A DNA stretch of 11,955 nucleotides from Flavobacteriales bacterium UBA5692. Lineage in GTDB: Bacteria; Bacteroidota; Bacteroidia; Flavobacteriales_D; Sanyastnellaceae. The stretch covers positions 6,891 to 18,845 of the forward strand of contig DIHQ01000179.1 in assembly GCA_002420235.1 (NCBI GenBank), written 5' to 3'. Shown in pieces: positions 1 to 7,460 of this stretch. The notes beneath the pieces were generated by a model. That model searched no databases and was not told the DNA's origin. It saw nothing but the letters and a program-made list of their open reading frames with translations. Made by a program: the position numbers and the translations under genes. Numbering within the stretch: the stretch's first letter is position 1; every line of letters starts with the position of its first letter.

Positions 1-786
1 CAAGCATGGAAGGATTACCATCGAAGCTTGCGGAATTCGAGCCGCAAAGCGCGCCGTAATAACACCCTGCCCGCAGCACCGCGACGTGATTTGGAATTGG
101 AAACTCTCGCCCAAATACTGAATAAGGAGCGATTTGTCTCGTGCCACAGTTACCGTCAAGATGAGATTAACATGTTAATGCACGTGGCCGACTCCATGGG
201 CTTTACCATCAACACTTTTACTCATATCCTAGAAGGCTATAAGGTCGCCGATAAGATGGCTCAACATGGTGCCGGGGGGTCGAGCTTCAGCGACTGGTGG
301 GCGTACAAATTCGAAGTCAAGGATGCCATCCCATACAACGGAGCGGTCCTGCATGGTCAGGGCATTGTTACTGCGTTCAACTCAGATGATGCTGAAATGG
401 CACGACGGCTCAATCAGGAGGCCGCCAAGGCCGTGAAGTACGGTGGTGTCTCCGAAGAAGAAGCATTAAAATTCGTAACGCTGAATCCCGCAAAGTTGCT
501 TCGAATCGATCACCGCGTCGGGTCCATTGCAGTTGGTAAAGATGCAGATATCGTACTGTGGGATGACCATCCATTGAGCATATACGCACGTGCTGAACAG
601 ACCTACGTGGACGGGACGAAATATTACGATATTGACGGAGATAAGGCGAAACGGGAATGGATGCGCAGCGAACGTGCACGTCTTGTCCAAGCCATGAAGT
701 TGGCCTCGAAAGGTGGGGGCACCCCCCCGTCTGAGCGCATGCACTTTCACTACCATTGCGACACCTTATCTGACGAGAACCGATGA
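1..786 (+). CDS. Amidohydrolase family protein, C-terminal part (5' end outside window)
   Basis: The frame is open from the first base, so the gene enters from the left and only its last 261 residues are seen; no start codon was assigned inside. The visible part is the second half of an amidohydrolase TIM barrel. A His in CHSY near visible residue 49 fits the strand-5 metal ligand, a His in THILEG fits the strand-6 ligand, and NSDDAE near residues 127-132 carries the strand-8 Asp. A typical composite-domain ending follows (NPAKLL, then VGKDADIVLW). The last residues form a His/Cys-rich tail (HFHYHCD). The catalytic residues in this half look intact, so it is probably an active hydrolase, but the substrate cannot be read from sequence. 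Its stop overlaps the next start by 4 bp (ATGA), which implies coupled translation with the partner gene. Imidazolonepropionase-like or peptidase-like amidohydrolases are the nearest relatives I recognise. Confidence 0.85.
   Translation, partial: QAWKDYHRSLRNSSRKARRNNTLPAAPRRDLELETLAQILNKERFVSCHSYRQDEINMLMHVADSMGFTINTFTHILEGYKVADKMAQHGAGGSSFSDWWAYKFEVKDAIPYNGAVLHGQGIVTAFNSDDAEMARRLNQEAAKAVKYGGVSEEEALKFVTLNPAKLLRIDHRVGSIAVGKDADIVLWDDHPLSIYARAEQTYVDGTKYYDIDGDKAKREWMRSERARLVQAMKLASKGGGTPPSERMHFHYHCDTLSDENR
712..731 (+). other. GC-rich intragenic hairpin with a C7 run
   Basis: Near the end of the first amidohydrolase gene, G5 (715-719) is followed two bases later by C7 (722-728). Bases 712-719 can pair with 724-731 around the 4-base loop CACC: five G-C pairs, two G-U wobbles and a closing G-C. 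It lies about 50 bases before the overlap with the next gene. The encoded residues (GGGTPP) are a linker, so the structure may simply be a by-product of Gly/Pro codons. Confidence 0.35.
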
Positions 787-2102
787 ATTATAAAGCACTG
801 TTAATCAATATTGTTATTGCGGGAATGGCTGTTGCGGCTTTGGCGCAACCTGTCCCAGCTCCTGACCAGAAGGGTAGCATTTTAATTTTAGGTGGAACAG
901 CGCACCTCGGCACAGGAGACGCACTTGAAAATGCCGCCATCGGTTTTCGCGATGGAAAAATTGACTACGTTGGGTTTGCTCGTACGGTGGACCGTGCTCG
1001 GTACGACCGCGTCATTGAAACAAGTAATCGCCATATTTACCCTGGCTTTATTGCTCCGAATTCCACCCTCGGCTTACAGGAGATTGGGGCAGTTCGAGCC
1101 ACTCGTGATGATGCAGAAGTAGGCACGTTCAAACCGCATGTGCGTTCGATCATTGCCTTCAATACCGACAGCGAGGTCACTCCCACGGTGCGGTCCAATG
1201 GCGTTTTAATGGGTCAAATCACCCCGCGTGGAGGTGTCATCAGCGGTTCAAGTGCCTTTGTGCATTTCGACGGATGGAACTGGGAAGACGCTGCGTTGAA
1301 AACGGTTGATGGCATTCATTTGAATTGGCCTGTGACCCATCACAGGCATTGGCAGGATGGTAAAATCGACATTCGAAAGCGCAAAACGTATGATCAAGAG
1401 CGCCACGAAATTCAGCGCTTTTTCACGGAAGCTAAGGCATATGCGGAAGCAGGGGAGCGATCGAGTATGGCTGTTCGGGACCTTCGCCAAGAAGCAATGC
1501 GGGGCCTTTTCGATGGCTCTATACGCTTGTATGTGCACGCGAATGATATCCGCCAAATCACTGAAGCCGTGCATTTTAAGCGTGAAATGGGCATTGTGCA
1601 CTTGGTTATTGTCGGTGGTACGGATGCTCCAGCCGTAGCCGATTTGTTGCGCGATAACGACGTGCCAGTTATGATTAAGCGCGTCCACTCGTTACCGCGC
1701 TTCGCTGAAGACGATGTCGACTCACCGTTTCGCTTGGCTAAAGAATTGGAGGACGAGGGGGTCTTATTTTGCTTGCAGAATGCTGGTGGAATGGAGCACA
1801 TGGGCGTACGAAACCTTCCTTTCTACGCTGGTACGGCGCGGGCCTACGGATTGACTTATGAGCAGGCTGTGCAAAGCATTACGCTAAACGCTGCCGAGAT
1901 TATTGGCGTCGAAGCCTTTTGCGGCAGCCTTGAAACCGGGAAGGATGCTACTCTGTTCATTTCAGAAGGCGACGCCCTTGACATGCGGTCTAATTACGTT
2001 ACCCATGCCTTCATCCAGGGCAGAGCAATTGATCTAGACAATCGTCAGCGACAGTTGTACCGTAAGTTTCAGACCAAGTATGGAGCACCGATTTTAGACT
2101 GA
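783..2102 (+). CDS. Exported amidohydrolase-like protein lacking the usual metal ligands
   Basis: The product is 439 residues with an N-terminal signal peptide (hydrophobic residues about 4-20, probable cleavage after ALA at residue 21), so it should act in the periplasm or be exported. The fold is that of the amidohydrolase superfamily: an N-terminal beta-sandwich piece, the strand-1 motif PGFI at 87-90, and a C-terminal QSITLNAAEIIG plus LETGKDATLFI segment. In ordinary members PGFI is followed by HxH; here it reads APNST (91-95), so the first metal pair is absent. A His at 252 (VHAND) sits at strand 5, but the strand-8 Asp is replaced by QNAGG (332-336). From memory, related Bacteroidota proteins share these replacements, so this looks like a family trait rather than recent decay. 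Its start lies in the stop of the upstream gene, suggesting the two products work together, perhaps as a complex. A non-catalytic or unusual catalytic role is inference. Confidence 0.85.
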   Translation: MNYKALLINIVIAGMAVAALAQPVPAPDQKGSILILGGTAHLGTGDALENAAIGFRDGKIDYVGFARTVDRARYDRVIETSNRHIYPGFIAPNSTLGLQEIGAVRATRDDAEVGTFKPHVRSIIAFNTDSEVTPTVRSNGVLMGQITPRGGVISGSSAFVHFDGWNWEDAALKTVDGIHLNWPVTHHRHWQDGKIDIRKRKTYDQERHEIQRFFTEAKAYAEAGERSSMAVRDLRQEAMRGLFDGSIRLYVHANDIRQITEAVHFKREMGIVHLVIVGGTDAPAVADLLRDNDVPVMIKRVHSLPRFAEDDVDSPFRLAKELEDEGVLFCLQNAGGMEHMGVRNLPFYAGTARAYGLTYEQAVQSITLNAAEIIGVEAFCGSLETGKDATLFISEGDALDMRSNYVTHAFIQGRAIDLDNRQRQLYRKFQTKYGAPILD

Positions 2103-2113
2103 TTCAAATCGGT
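2087..2113. terminator. Possible bidirectional terminator hairpin between convergent genes
   Basis: ACCGATTT (2087-2094) and AAATCGGT (2106-2113) are a perfect 8-bp inverted repeat around an 11-base loop. It spans the stop codon of the amidohydrolase-like gene and most of the 17-base gap before the converging trpS stop. Neither side has a proper U-tract, so it would be a weak intrinsic terminator or an mRNA 3'-end stabiliser. Its position at a convergent junction is the main support. Confidence 0.4.
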
Positions 2114-2119
2114 CCAAAA

Positions 2120-3091
2120 TCAGAAACCAATCTTTTTACGGACTCGACTAAGGACGGGTTCGGCCGTCGCACGTGCACGCTCAGCACCCCTTGTCAGTTC
2201 CGCATCGAGGGCATCTTTGTCGTTCATCCAGCGGTTGAATGCCTCTCTTTCGCTCGCAAATCCATCGACTACTGCTTCGAGTAGAGCCTTTTTGGCGTGG
2301 CCCCATCCATATCCTCCTGCGCGGAGTGATTTAGCCATTTGATCGGCTTCGACTTCTGAGGCAAGTAACCTGTACAGGCTGTAAACGACCGACGAATTAG
2401 GATTTTTAGGCTCCTCTAGCGGAGTGGCATCGGTGACAATTTCTTTATTAATCCGTTTTTTTAATTCACTAGGGTCCGCGAAAATGTTAAGCGTGTTACC
2501 CTTGGACTTGGACATCTTTTCGCCGTCTAACCCCGGTATCAGTTGCGTTTCTTCGCGGATCAATTCTTTGGGCACAACGAACGTTTCGCCCATCTTGTGA
2601 TTAAACCGGCTTGCAACATCCCGTGTCATCTCGAGGTGCTGCAACTGGTCCTTCCCTACTGGCACAAAATCCGCATCATACAAAAGGATGTCTGCAGCCA
2701 TAAGCATGGGGTACGAGAACAATCCTCCATTCACGTCTCCCAACCGGTCCGCTTTGTCTTTAAAACTGTGCGCAAGGGTCAGGCGCTGATAAGGGAAAAA
2801 GCAACTTAGGTACCACGCGAGCTCGGCAACTTCAGGAACATCGCTTTGGCGGTAAAAGACGGTGCGTTCGGTGTCGAGTCCGAAGGCCAGCCATGAAGCT
2901 GCTGCGGCATAGGTGTTTTCACGTAATATCGCCCCGTCTTTCACCTGGGTTAATGAGTGAAGATCTGCGATGAACAGAAACGATTCATTTTCCGATTGGT
3001 GGGCGAGGTCAATGGCGGGCCGAATTGCCCCGAGTAAGTTACCCAAGTGGGGTGTACCTGTGCTTTGAATACCTGTTAGGATGCGTGCCAT
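2120..3091 (-). CDS. trpS: Tryptophanyl-tRNA synthetase
   Basis: This class Ic synthetase charges tRNA-Trp with tryptophan using ATP, in the cytoplasm. The protein is 323 residues, a normal length. The HIGH-type signature appears as TGxPHLGN at residues 12-18, and the KMSKS loop is intact around residue 192 (GEKMSKSKGN). The central segment with YPMLMAADILLY and VGKDQLQHLEMTRD is the typical tryptophan-pocket and dimer region. I chose the ATG at 3091 because family members begin at MARILTG; an in-frame TTG nine bases earlier is less likely. It is the last gene of a four-gene minus-strand run, starting 11 bases after the stop of the Trp-rich membrane protein. A TAnnTTTG match over that stop could give it an extra promoter. 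Nothing suggests a second, antibiotic-resistant type of TrpRS, but other trpS copies cannot be excluded from this window. Confidence 0.97.
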   Translation of the reverse strand: MARILTGIQSTGTPHLGNLLGAIRPAIDLAHQSENESFLFIADLHSLTQVKDGAILRENTYAAAASWLAFGLDTERTVFYRQSDVPEVAELAWYLSCFFPYQRLTLAHSFKDKADRLGDVNGGLFSYPMLMAADILLYDADFVPVGKDQLQHLEMTRDVASRFNHKMGETFVVPKELIREETQLIPGLDGEKMSKSKGNTLNIFADPSELKKRINKEIVTDATPLEEPKNPNSSVVYSLYRLLASEVEADQMAKSLRAGGYGWGHAKKALLEAVVDGFASEREAFNRWMNDKDALDAELTRGAERARATAEPVLSRVRKKIGF

Positions 3092-3097
3092 GCTCGT

Positions 3098-3105
3098 CAA
3101 ATTTA
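3098..3105 (-). promoter_or_regulatory. Candidate internal -7 promoter element before trpS
   Basis: TAAATTTG on the minus strand matches the Bacteroidota -7 consensus TAnnTTTG exactly and overlaps the stop codon of the upstream membrane protein gene. No TTG lies at the expected -33 distance. Transcription would begin almost at the trpS ATG. About six chance matches to this motif are expected over both strands of the window, so it is weak on its own. Confidence 0.25.
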
Positions 3106-5265
3106 CAGCGGCAGCGGATTCACACGGAAAGCATCGGCATAAATGCTGTCCCCATCTGATTCAAAACCTACGGCGAAGAAGTAAAGACGGGTGGGTAAGG
3201 CCTCCAATTTCAAGTTGATTGCAGCTCTTGTCCACTCTTTTGCATGTTCACCGCACGCAGAAACAGGCACATGTTCTATCCAACCCCTCGATCCATCTGG
3301 CCATTCGGCTTCGCACGCCCACTCGAATTGGAGGGCATCTCGGCCGGCGTATTTGCTTCCGTGCCAAAACCAACAGCTGGCCTCAACAGACCGTCCAATC
3401 CAGGAGCTATCTGGCTGAAGGGTATCCACAATTAGGTACTCGTTTTGCTGTCCCCTTGCAATACCATAGCCCTCCAGGGCCTTGGTGAAGTGGCTACGGT
3501 TGAGCCCATTCCAATGCCAGTCTTTGGGTTGTTGCGAATGAGCTGAGCTGGGCTGCGCAAAGAATGTGTCGAGGCTCAAAATGCGGAAGGCATGGTCTGA
3601 TGTGGGTTCGCCTGCGTTCCACATCCGGTGATCATCAGCCAACCAGGTAGAACGATCATCGCACGCGTACAGCAAAATGCTTGCTCCTTTGGGCCAGTCA
3701 CCAAGCGCTTTTTGAAGCGCTGCTCCGCTTGCACCGGGTGCCATCCATTCAGCCGAGGTTCTCGACTCGGAAATGCTTATTCTGGTGAGATGCGTTGCAG
3801 TAATGGGAAGGCCTGTGTGAAACGATGCTTCTAAGGTATTCCGGTGTGCCTGGAGTGTTCCTTCGCGGCCAACGCTTTCGCTTCCCATCTGGAACCAGGG
3901 TACGGGGTGGATGGCCAAGGCACCGTGCATTTTAGCCAATTTTCCCAAGCGCTTCACCTCTGCTGACGCCATTTGAAAACCGTTGGGCTTGGGGTCCATC
4001 TGTACACGTAATTCTTGCTGCATCCAGAAAGCATCGAAAGCAAAACAAATTATCAGGATTCTAAGCCAAAGCTTATCCCGCCGTACCCACCAAACTGCAA
4101 GAACTGGAAAAGCCCAAACGGCAGGCCACGTGAATCGCCCGATGGCGCGAAACTGCAGAAACAGCTTGGCCTCTTCGAGCCAAGATTCCCTTCCCGTTAA
4201 GAATGGTTCTCCCACCGCCACTGCATAGAGTATAATCCCTGCGGAAACAGCTGGCCAAGGTCCTGCGAATTCCAATTTTTTCGGCGTTTTGAAACGAATA
4301 AGTCGAGTGGCAGCCTTTCCCAATGCAAATACCAGCACAATCCAAACCCCTGTGCCCAAGTACCCCCAGCCTTCCCACGTCGTAAGTCCCCATCCCAAAT
4401 CCGTCCGTAGCGATCCAAGCGGACCGTGCGACGGAAGCAAGGTGGCGTTCCAGCGGCTCACGTTATCCCAAAATCCGTAGGGTCGGTCCGTTCGAAATGG
4501 GTGGGTGTCGCTTGAGGCCAAGAGGGATATGTACCCCACAAGGGGCGCAGCAGTGGCAAAGGCGAGATGTGCGAACTGACGTTTCGTCCGCTTTTTGTTG
4601 GTCACCCAATGGAATCCGCCCATGATTCCGGCAAATCCTGCAGCAATGACGCCGAGGTAAGCATGAGTTAGGAGCCAAACGAGGAGGTTAATTGTTTGGG
4701 TTATTGTGTTTTTCCGTGTGGGTTTAATTTGCCATTGAAGTTGCAGCCACCAAGTGAGCGGTAAAGCAACCGTGTAGGCCATGGCGTAGTGTCCTGTACA
4801 CCGCAGCACTTGCGGGTGACTCAAGGCGATGAAACTGCTTGCGAAAATGATACCGCAGCCACGCACACCGTAGTGATGAAAAATGCGAACGAGTATAGCC
4901 GCGGTGAATCCCCAAGTTAGGATTATGGCTAGATGCAGCAAGCCTGCTGTCCACGTTGCAGGAATTGCATACGGTACAATCCATCCGCTGGTTAGCCAAG
5001 CGAGCAGTGGATGGCCGTCAGTGTAGAAAATGTGTTCGGTAAATGGCCAACCCATTCCCGTAAATTCATGACTGAATGGCGCTCCATGGGCCCACTGCCA
5101 GGCCAGTGTATAAATGTTTTTGACCGCATCGCGGCTCGAGGCGAGCAGGACGGAGTTGGGATTAAAAAAGACGTCGGGATGGAAGAAGGCCACCCATAGC
5201 CACGTTAATCCGGCTGCTTGCCAGCTAGGTGAAACGCATTGGCGAATATTATTCCAATGCTTCAT
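3103..5265 (-). CDS. Large multi-pass membrane protein, GT-C glycosyltransferase-like, Trp-rich
   Basis: The 720-residue protein has about ten hydrophobic helices in the first ~415 residues, then about 300 mostly soluble residues that are probably extracytoplasmic. The first large loop (about residues 43-85) contains SSRDAVKN, GMGWPFTEH and FYTDGHP. This arrangement resembles the acidic first loop of GT-C fold lipid-phosphosugar glycosyltransferases, with Asp46 as a candidate catalytic residue. The last ~130 residues are rich in aromatic and strand-like segments and could form a beta-sandwich. I count 44 Trp (about 6%), far above a normal protein. A role in transferring sugars at the cell surface is inference from topology and loop motif; no substrate can be named, and a non-enzymatic membrane protein remains possible. 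It starts 9 bases after the bacilliredoxin stop and ends 11 bases before trpS, so it is almost certainly co-transcribed with both. Confidence 0.85.
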   Translation of the reverse strand: MKHWNNIRQCVSPSWQAAGLTWLWVAFFHPDVFFNPNSVLLASSRDAVKNIYTLAWQWAHGAPFSHEFTGMGWPFTEHIFYTDGHPLLAWLTSGWIVPYAIPATWTAGLLHLAIILTWGFTAAILVRIFHHYGVRGCGIIFASSFIALSHPQVLRCTGHYAMAYTVALPLTWWLQLQWQIKPTRKNTITQTINLLVWLLTHAYLGVIAAGFAGIMGGFHWVTNKKRTKRQFAHLAFATAAPLVGYISLLASSDTHPFRTDRPYGFWDNVSRWNATLLPSHGPLGSLRTDLGWGLTTWEGWGYLGTGVWIVLVFALGKAATRLIRFKTPKKLEFAGPWPAVSAGIILYAVAVGEPFLTGRESWLEEAKLFLQFRAIGRFTWPAVWAFPVLAVWWVRRDKLWLRILIICFAFDAFWMQQELRVQMDPKPNGFQMASAEVKRLGKLAKMHGALAIHPVPWFQMGSESVGREGTLQAHRNTLEASFHTGLPITATHLTRISISESRTSAEWMAPGASGAALQKALGDWPKGASILLYACDDRSTWLADDHRMWNAGEPTSDHAFRILSLDTFFAQPSSAHSQQPKDWHWNGLNRSHFTKALEGYGIARGQQNEYLIVDTLQPDSSWIGRSVEASCWFWHGSKYAGRDALQFEWACEAEWPDGSRGWIEHVPVSACGEHAKEWTRAAINLKLEALPTRLYFFAVGFESDGDSIYADAFRVNPLPL

Positions 5266-5274
5266 GCCCAGGAG

Positions 5275-5685
5275 TTAGCAGTATTCGTCGAAGGCCATTT
5301 GCAGGTTTTCCGCAATCATTTCTGCGGTACGGCCCTCAATGTGATGTCGCTCGACCATATGAACTAGGCGTCCCTCTTTGAACAGCCCGATGCATGGTGA
5401 ACTTGGCGGATAGGGTAACATAAACTTGCGTGCGCGATCGACGGCGTCGCGGTCGACACCGGCGAATGCCGTTGTCAGGTGGGTCGGCAATTTACTGTGC
5501 TTCAAAGCGAGTTTAACGCCAGGGCGCATGGAACCCGCTGCACACCCACAAACGCTGTTTATGACAATGAGGGTGGTGCCGGATTCATTGAGTATGGTGT
5601 CAACTGCTTCGGGTGAAAGCAATTCTTGCATTCCGGCCTTTGTGAGGTCGGCTTTCATGGGGGCTACGAGTTCAGGTGGGTACAT
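5275..5685 (-). CDS. BrxA/BrxB family bacilliredoxin (YphP/YqiW type)
   Basis: This 136-residue cytoplasmic thioredoxin-fold protein matches the BrxA/BrxB (DUF1094) family in length and motif order. The signature CGC is at residues 46-48 (NSVCGCAAG), followed by the family segments RPG, AGVDRDA, PPSSPCIGLF and MVERHHIEGR. In Firmicutes these proteins remove bacillithiol from oxidised protein thiols: the first Cys attacks the mixed disulfide and takes the bacillithiol. The same role here is inferred from the family, and it implies that the organism makes bacillithiol, whose synthesis genes are not in this window. BrxA and BrxB cannot be distinguished from sequence alone, so no symbol is given. 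The C-terminal residue is an extra Cys. The gene begins 9 bases after aspS and ends 9 bases before the membrane protein, which fits one operon. No clear Shine-Dalgarno is seen. Confidence 0.93.
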   Translation of the reverse strand: MYPPELVAPMKADLTKAGMQELLSPEAVDTILNESGTTLIVINSVCGCAAGSMRPGVKLALKHSKLPTHLTTAFAGVDRDAVDRARKFMLPYPPSSPCIGLFKEGRLVHMVERHHIEGRTAEMIAENLQMAFDEYC

Positions 5686-5694
5686 GGCTTGAAA

Positions 5695-7455
5695 TTATTC
5701 TTGGTCTTCCCCTGCTGTAGAGCGGAGATACAATTCGTTGTATTGTTCATCGTGGATGGGACTAGGCGCGTCAATCATGACGTCCCGTCCTGAGTTGTTT
5801 TTGGGAAATGCAATAAAATCCCGGATGGAATCGCTACCTCCAAACAAGGAGCATAAGCGATCAAAACCGAGCGCTAATCCTCCGTGTGGAGGCGCACCAT
5901 ACTGAAATGCATTCATCAAGAAGCCAAATTGAGCTTCGGCCTCTTCCGGGGTAAACCCTAACAAGTCGAACATCCGGGCTTGGATGGCTTTGTCATGAAT
6001 CCGGATGGAGCCGCCTCCGATTTCAACGCCGTTGATGACCATGTCGTAAGCATTGGCACGAACGGCCCCAGGCTCTGAATCGATTAGTTCGAAGTGTTCT
6101 GGCTTCGGTGAGGTGAAGGGGTGGTGCATGGCGTGGAACCGCTCGGAGTCTTCGTCCCATTCAAGGAGTGGGAAGTCGATTACCCACAATGGCTTAAAGA
6201 CCTTGGGATCTCGCAGGCCGAGGGTGCTTCCCATATGCAGGCGCAGCTCGTTGAGCTGCCGTCGGACGTGGTTCAGATCGCCGGAGAGCATCAATAACAA
6301 GTCGCCGGGTTTGGCACCCGAGTGTGCTGCCCAAGCCGCCTGTTTCTGAGCGTCGAAGAACTTATCGACGCTGGATTTGAATGTGCCGTCCTCATTGCAT
6401 TTGCAGTACACAAGGCCTTTAGCGCCGATTTGCGGTCTTTTCACCCAATCAGTCAGGGCATCGAGTTGTTTACGGGTATAGCCTGAACAACCGGGGACCA
6501 CGATGCCCAGCACGGCCTCGGCATTGTCGAATACCCCGAATCCTTGTCCTTGGGTAAATGGTCCAAAGTCTACGAATTCCATTCCAAAGCGCAAGTCGGG
6601 TTTGTCACTTCCGTAGCGTTCCATGGCTTCGTCATATGTCATGCGCGGGAAGGCATTTACCCTGACATCAAGCACGCTTTTGAAAAGGTGGCGAACGAGT
6701 TGTTCGAAGGCTTGGAGCACGTCTTCTTGCTCTACAAAAGCCATTTCGCAATCAATCTGAGTGAATTCCGGTTGGCGGTCGGCGCGCAAATCTTCGTCTC
6801 GGAAACACTTAACGATTTGGTAGTAACGGTCGTATCCGCTCACCATCAGCAACTGCTTGAATGTCTGTGGACTTTGGGGCAAAGCATAAAACTGTCCGGG
6901 GTTCATGCGCGAAGGCACGACAAAATCCCTAGCACCTTCGGGAGTTGACTTAATTAGATATGGAGTCTCAACTTCAACGAATCCGATGCCATCGAGGTGC
7001 TTGCGCGTTTCGATGCTCAGCCGATGTCGCAGCATGATGTTCCGCTGCAATGGCTTTCTGCGTAAATCTAGGTATCGAAATTGCATGCGCAAGTCGTCGC
7101 CGCCATCAGTATCGTCTTCAATAGTAAATGGAGGGGTCTTGCTTGAATTCAGAATTTCAAGTTGGGTAACCTCAATTTCGATATCTCCGGTTGGTATCTG
7201 GGCGTTTTTAGATTCGCGGATTTTTACGATGCCGTCAGCTTTGATAACAAATTCCCGACCGATTTTTCGCGCACTTAAACAGAGCGCATCGTCCGCGTCC
7301 ATGTTAAAGGCCAACTGAGTCAGGCCGTAGCGGTCCCGGACGTCAACAAATGTCATCCCACCTAAGTCGCGTGTTCGCTGGACCCAACCGCTTAAGGTGA
7401 CGGTTTGGCCTTCGTGTTCGGCGCGCAGTTCGCCGCAAGTATGCGTTCGATGCAT
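5695..7455 (-). CDS. aspS: Aspartyl-tRNA synthetase
   Basis: This 586-residue class IIb enzyme charges tRNA-Asp. It has an N-terminal OB-fold anticodon domain (about 1-105), then the catalytic core with motif 2 (FRDEDLRADRQPEFTQID), a bacterial GAD insertion, and motif 3 near the C terminus (GLALGFDRL). The length is normal for bacterial AspRS. In the anticodon loop the sequence RTRDLGG places Leu at residue 31, where non-discriminating enzymes such as that of Pseudomonas have His, and a Lys occurs in RESKN. Both point to a tRNA-Asp-specific enzyme. The start at 7455 is well supported: MHRTHTCGEL aligns with family N termini, and an in-frame TGA lies seven codons upstream. A short purine stretch (AGGA) precedes the ATG. 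It is the first gene of the four-gene minus-strand operon and has a TAnnTTTG box 27 bases upstream. Confidence 0.97.
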   Translation of the reverse strand: MHRTHTCGELRAEHEGQTVTLSGWVQRTRDLGGMTFVDVRDRYGLTQLAFNMDADDALCLSARKIGREFVIKADGIVKIRESKNAQIPTGDIEIEVTQLEILNSSKTPPFTIEDDTDGGDDLRMQFRYLDLRRKPLQRNIMLRHRLSIETRKHLDGIGFVEVETPYLIKSTPEGARDFVVPSRMNPGQFYALPQSPQTFKQLLMVSGYDRYYQIVKCFRDEDLRADRQPEFTQIDCEMAFVEQEDVLQAFEQLVRHLFKSVLDVRVNAFPRMTYDEAMERYGSDKPDLRFGMEFVDFGPFTQGQGFGVFDNAEAVLGIVVPGCSGYTRKQLDALTDWVKRPQIGAKGLVYCKCNEDGTFKSSVDKFFDAQKQAAWAAHSGAKPGDLLLMLSGDLNHVRRQLNELRLHMGSTLGLRDPKVFKPLWVIDFPLLEWDEDSERFHAMHHPFTSPKPEHFELIDSEPGAVRANAYDMVINGVEIGGGSIRIHDKAIQARMFDLLGFTPEEAEAQFGFLMNAFQYGAPPHGGLALGFDRLCSLFGGSDSIRDFIAFPKNNSGRDVMIDAPSPIHDEQYNELYLRSTAGEDQE

Positions 7456-7460
7456 GTTTC

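Noticed and set aside
1248..1801. Minus-strand open frames of 129-146 codons inside the amidohydrolase-like gene
   Set aside because: They are shadows of the conserved plus-strand gene, with unusual composition and no homology I recognise.
783..2102. The second amidohydrolase-like gene as a pseudogene
   Set aside because: The frame is full length with a clean signal peptide and conserved domain ends, and the missing ligands look like a family feature rather than decay.
6544..7318. Plus-strand open frames of about 135 codons inside aspS
   Set aside because: They are antisense to conserved AspRS coding sequence, have no recognisable motif and no promoter or start context.
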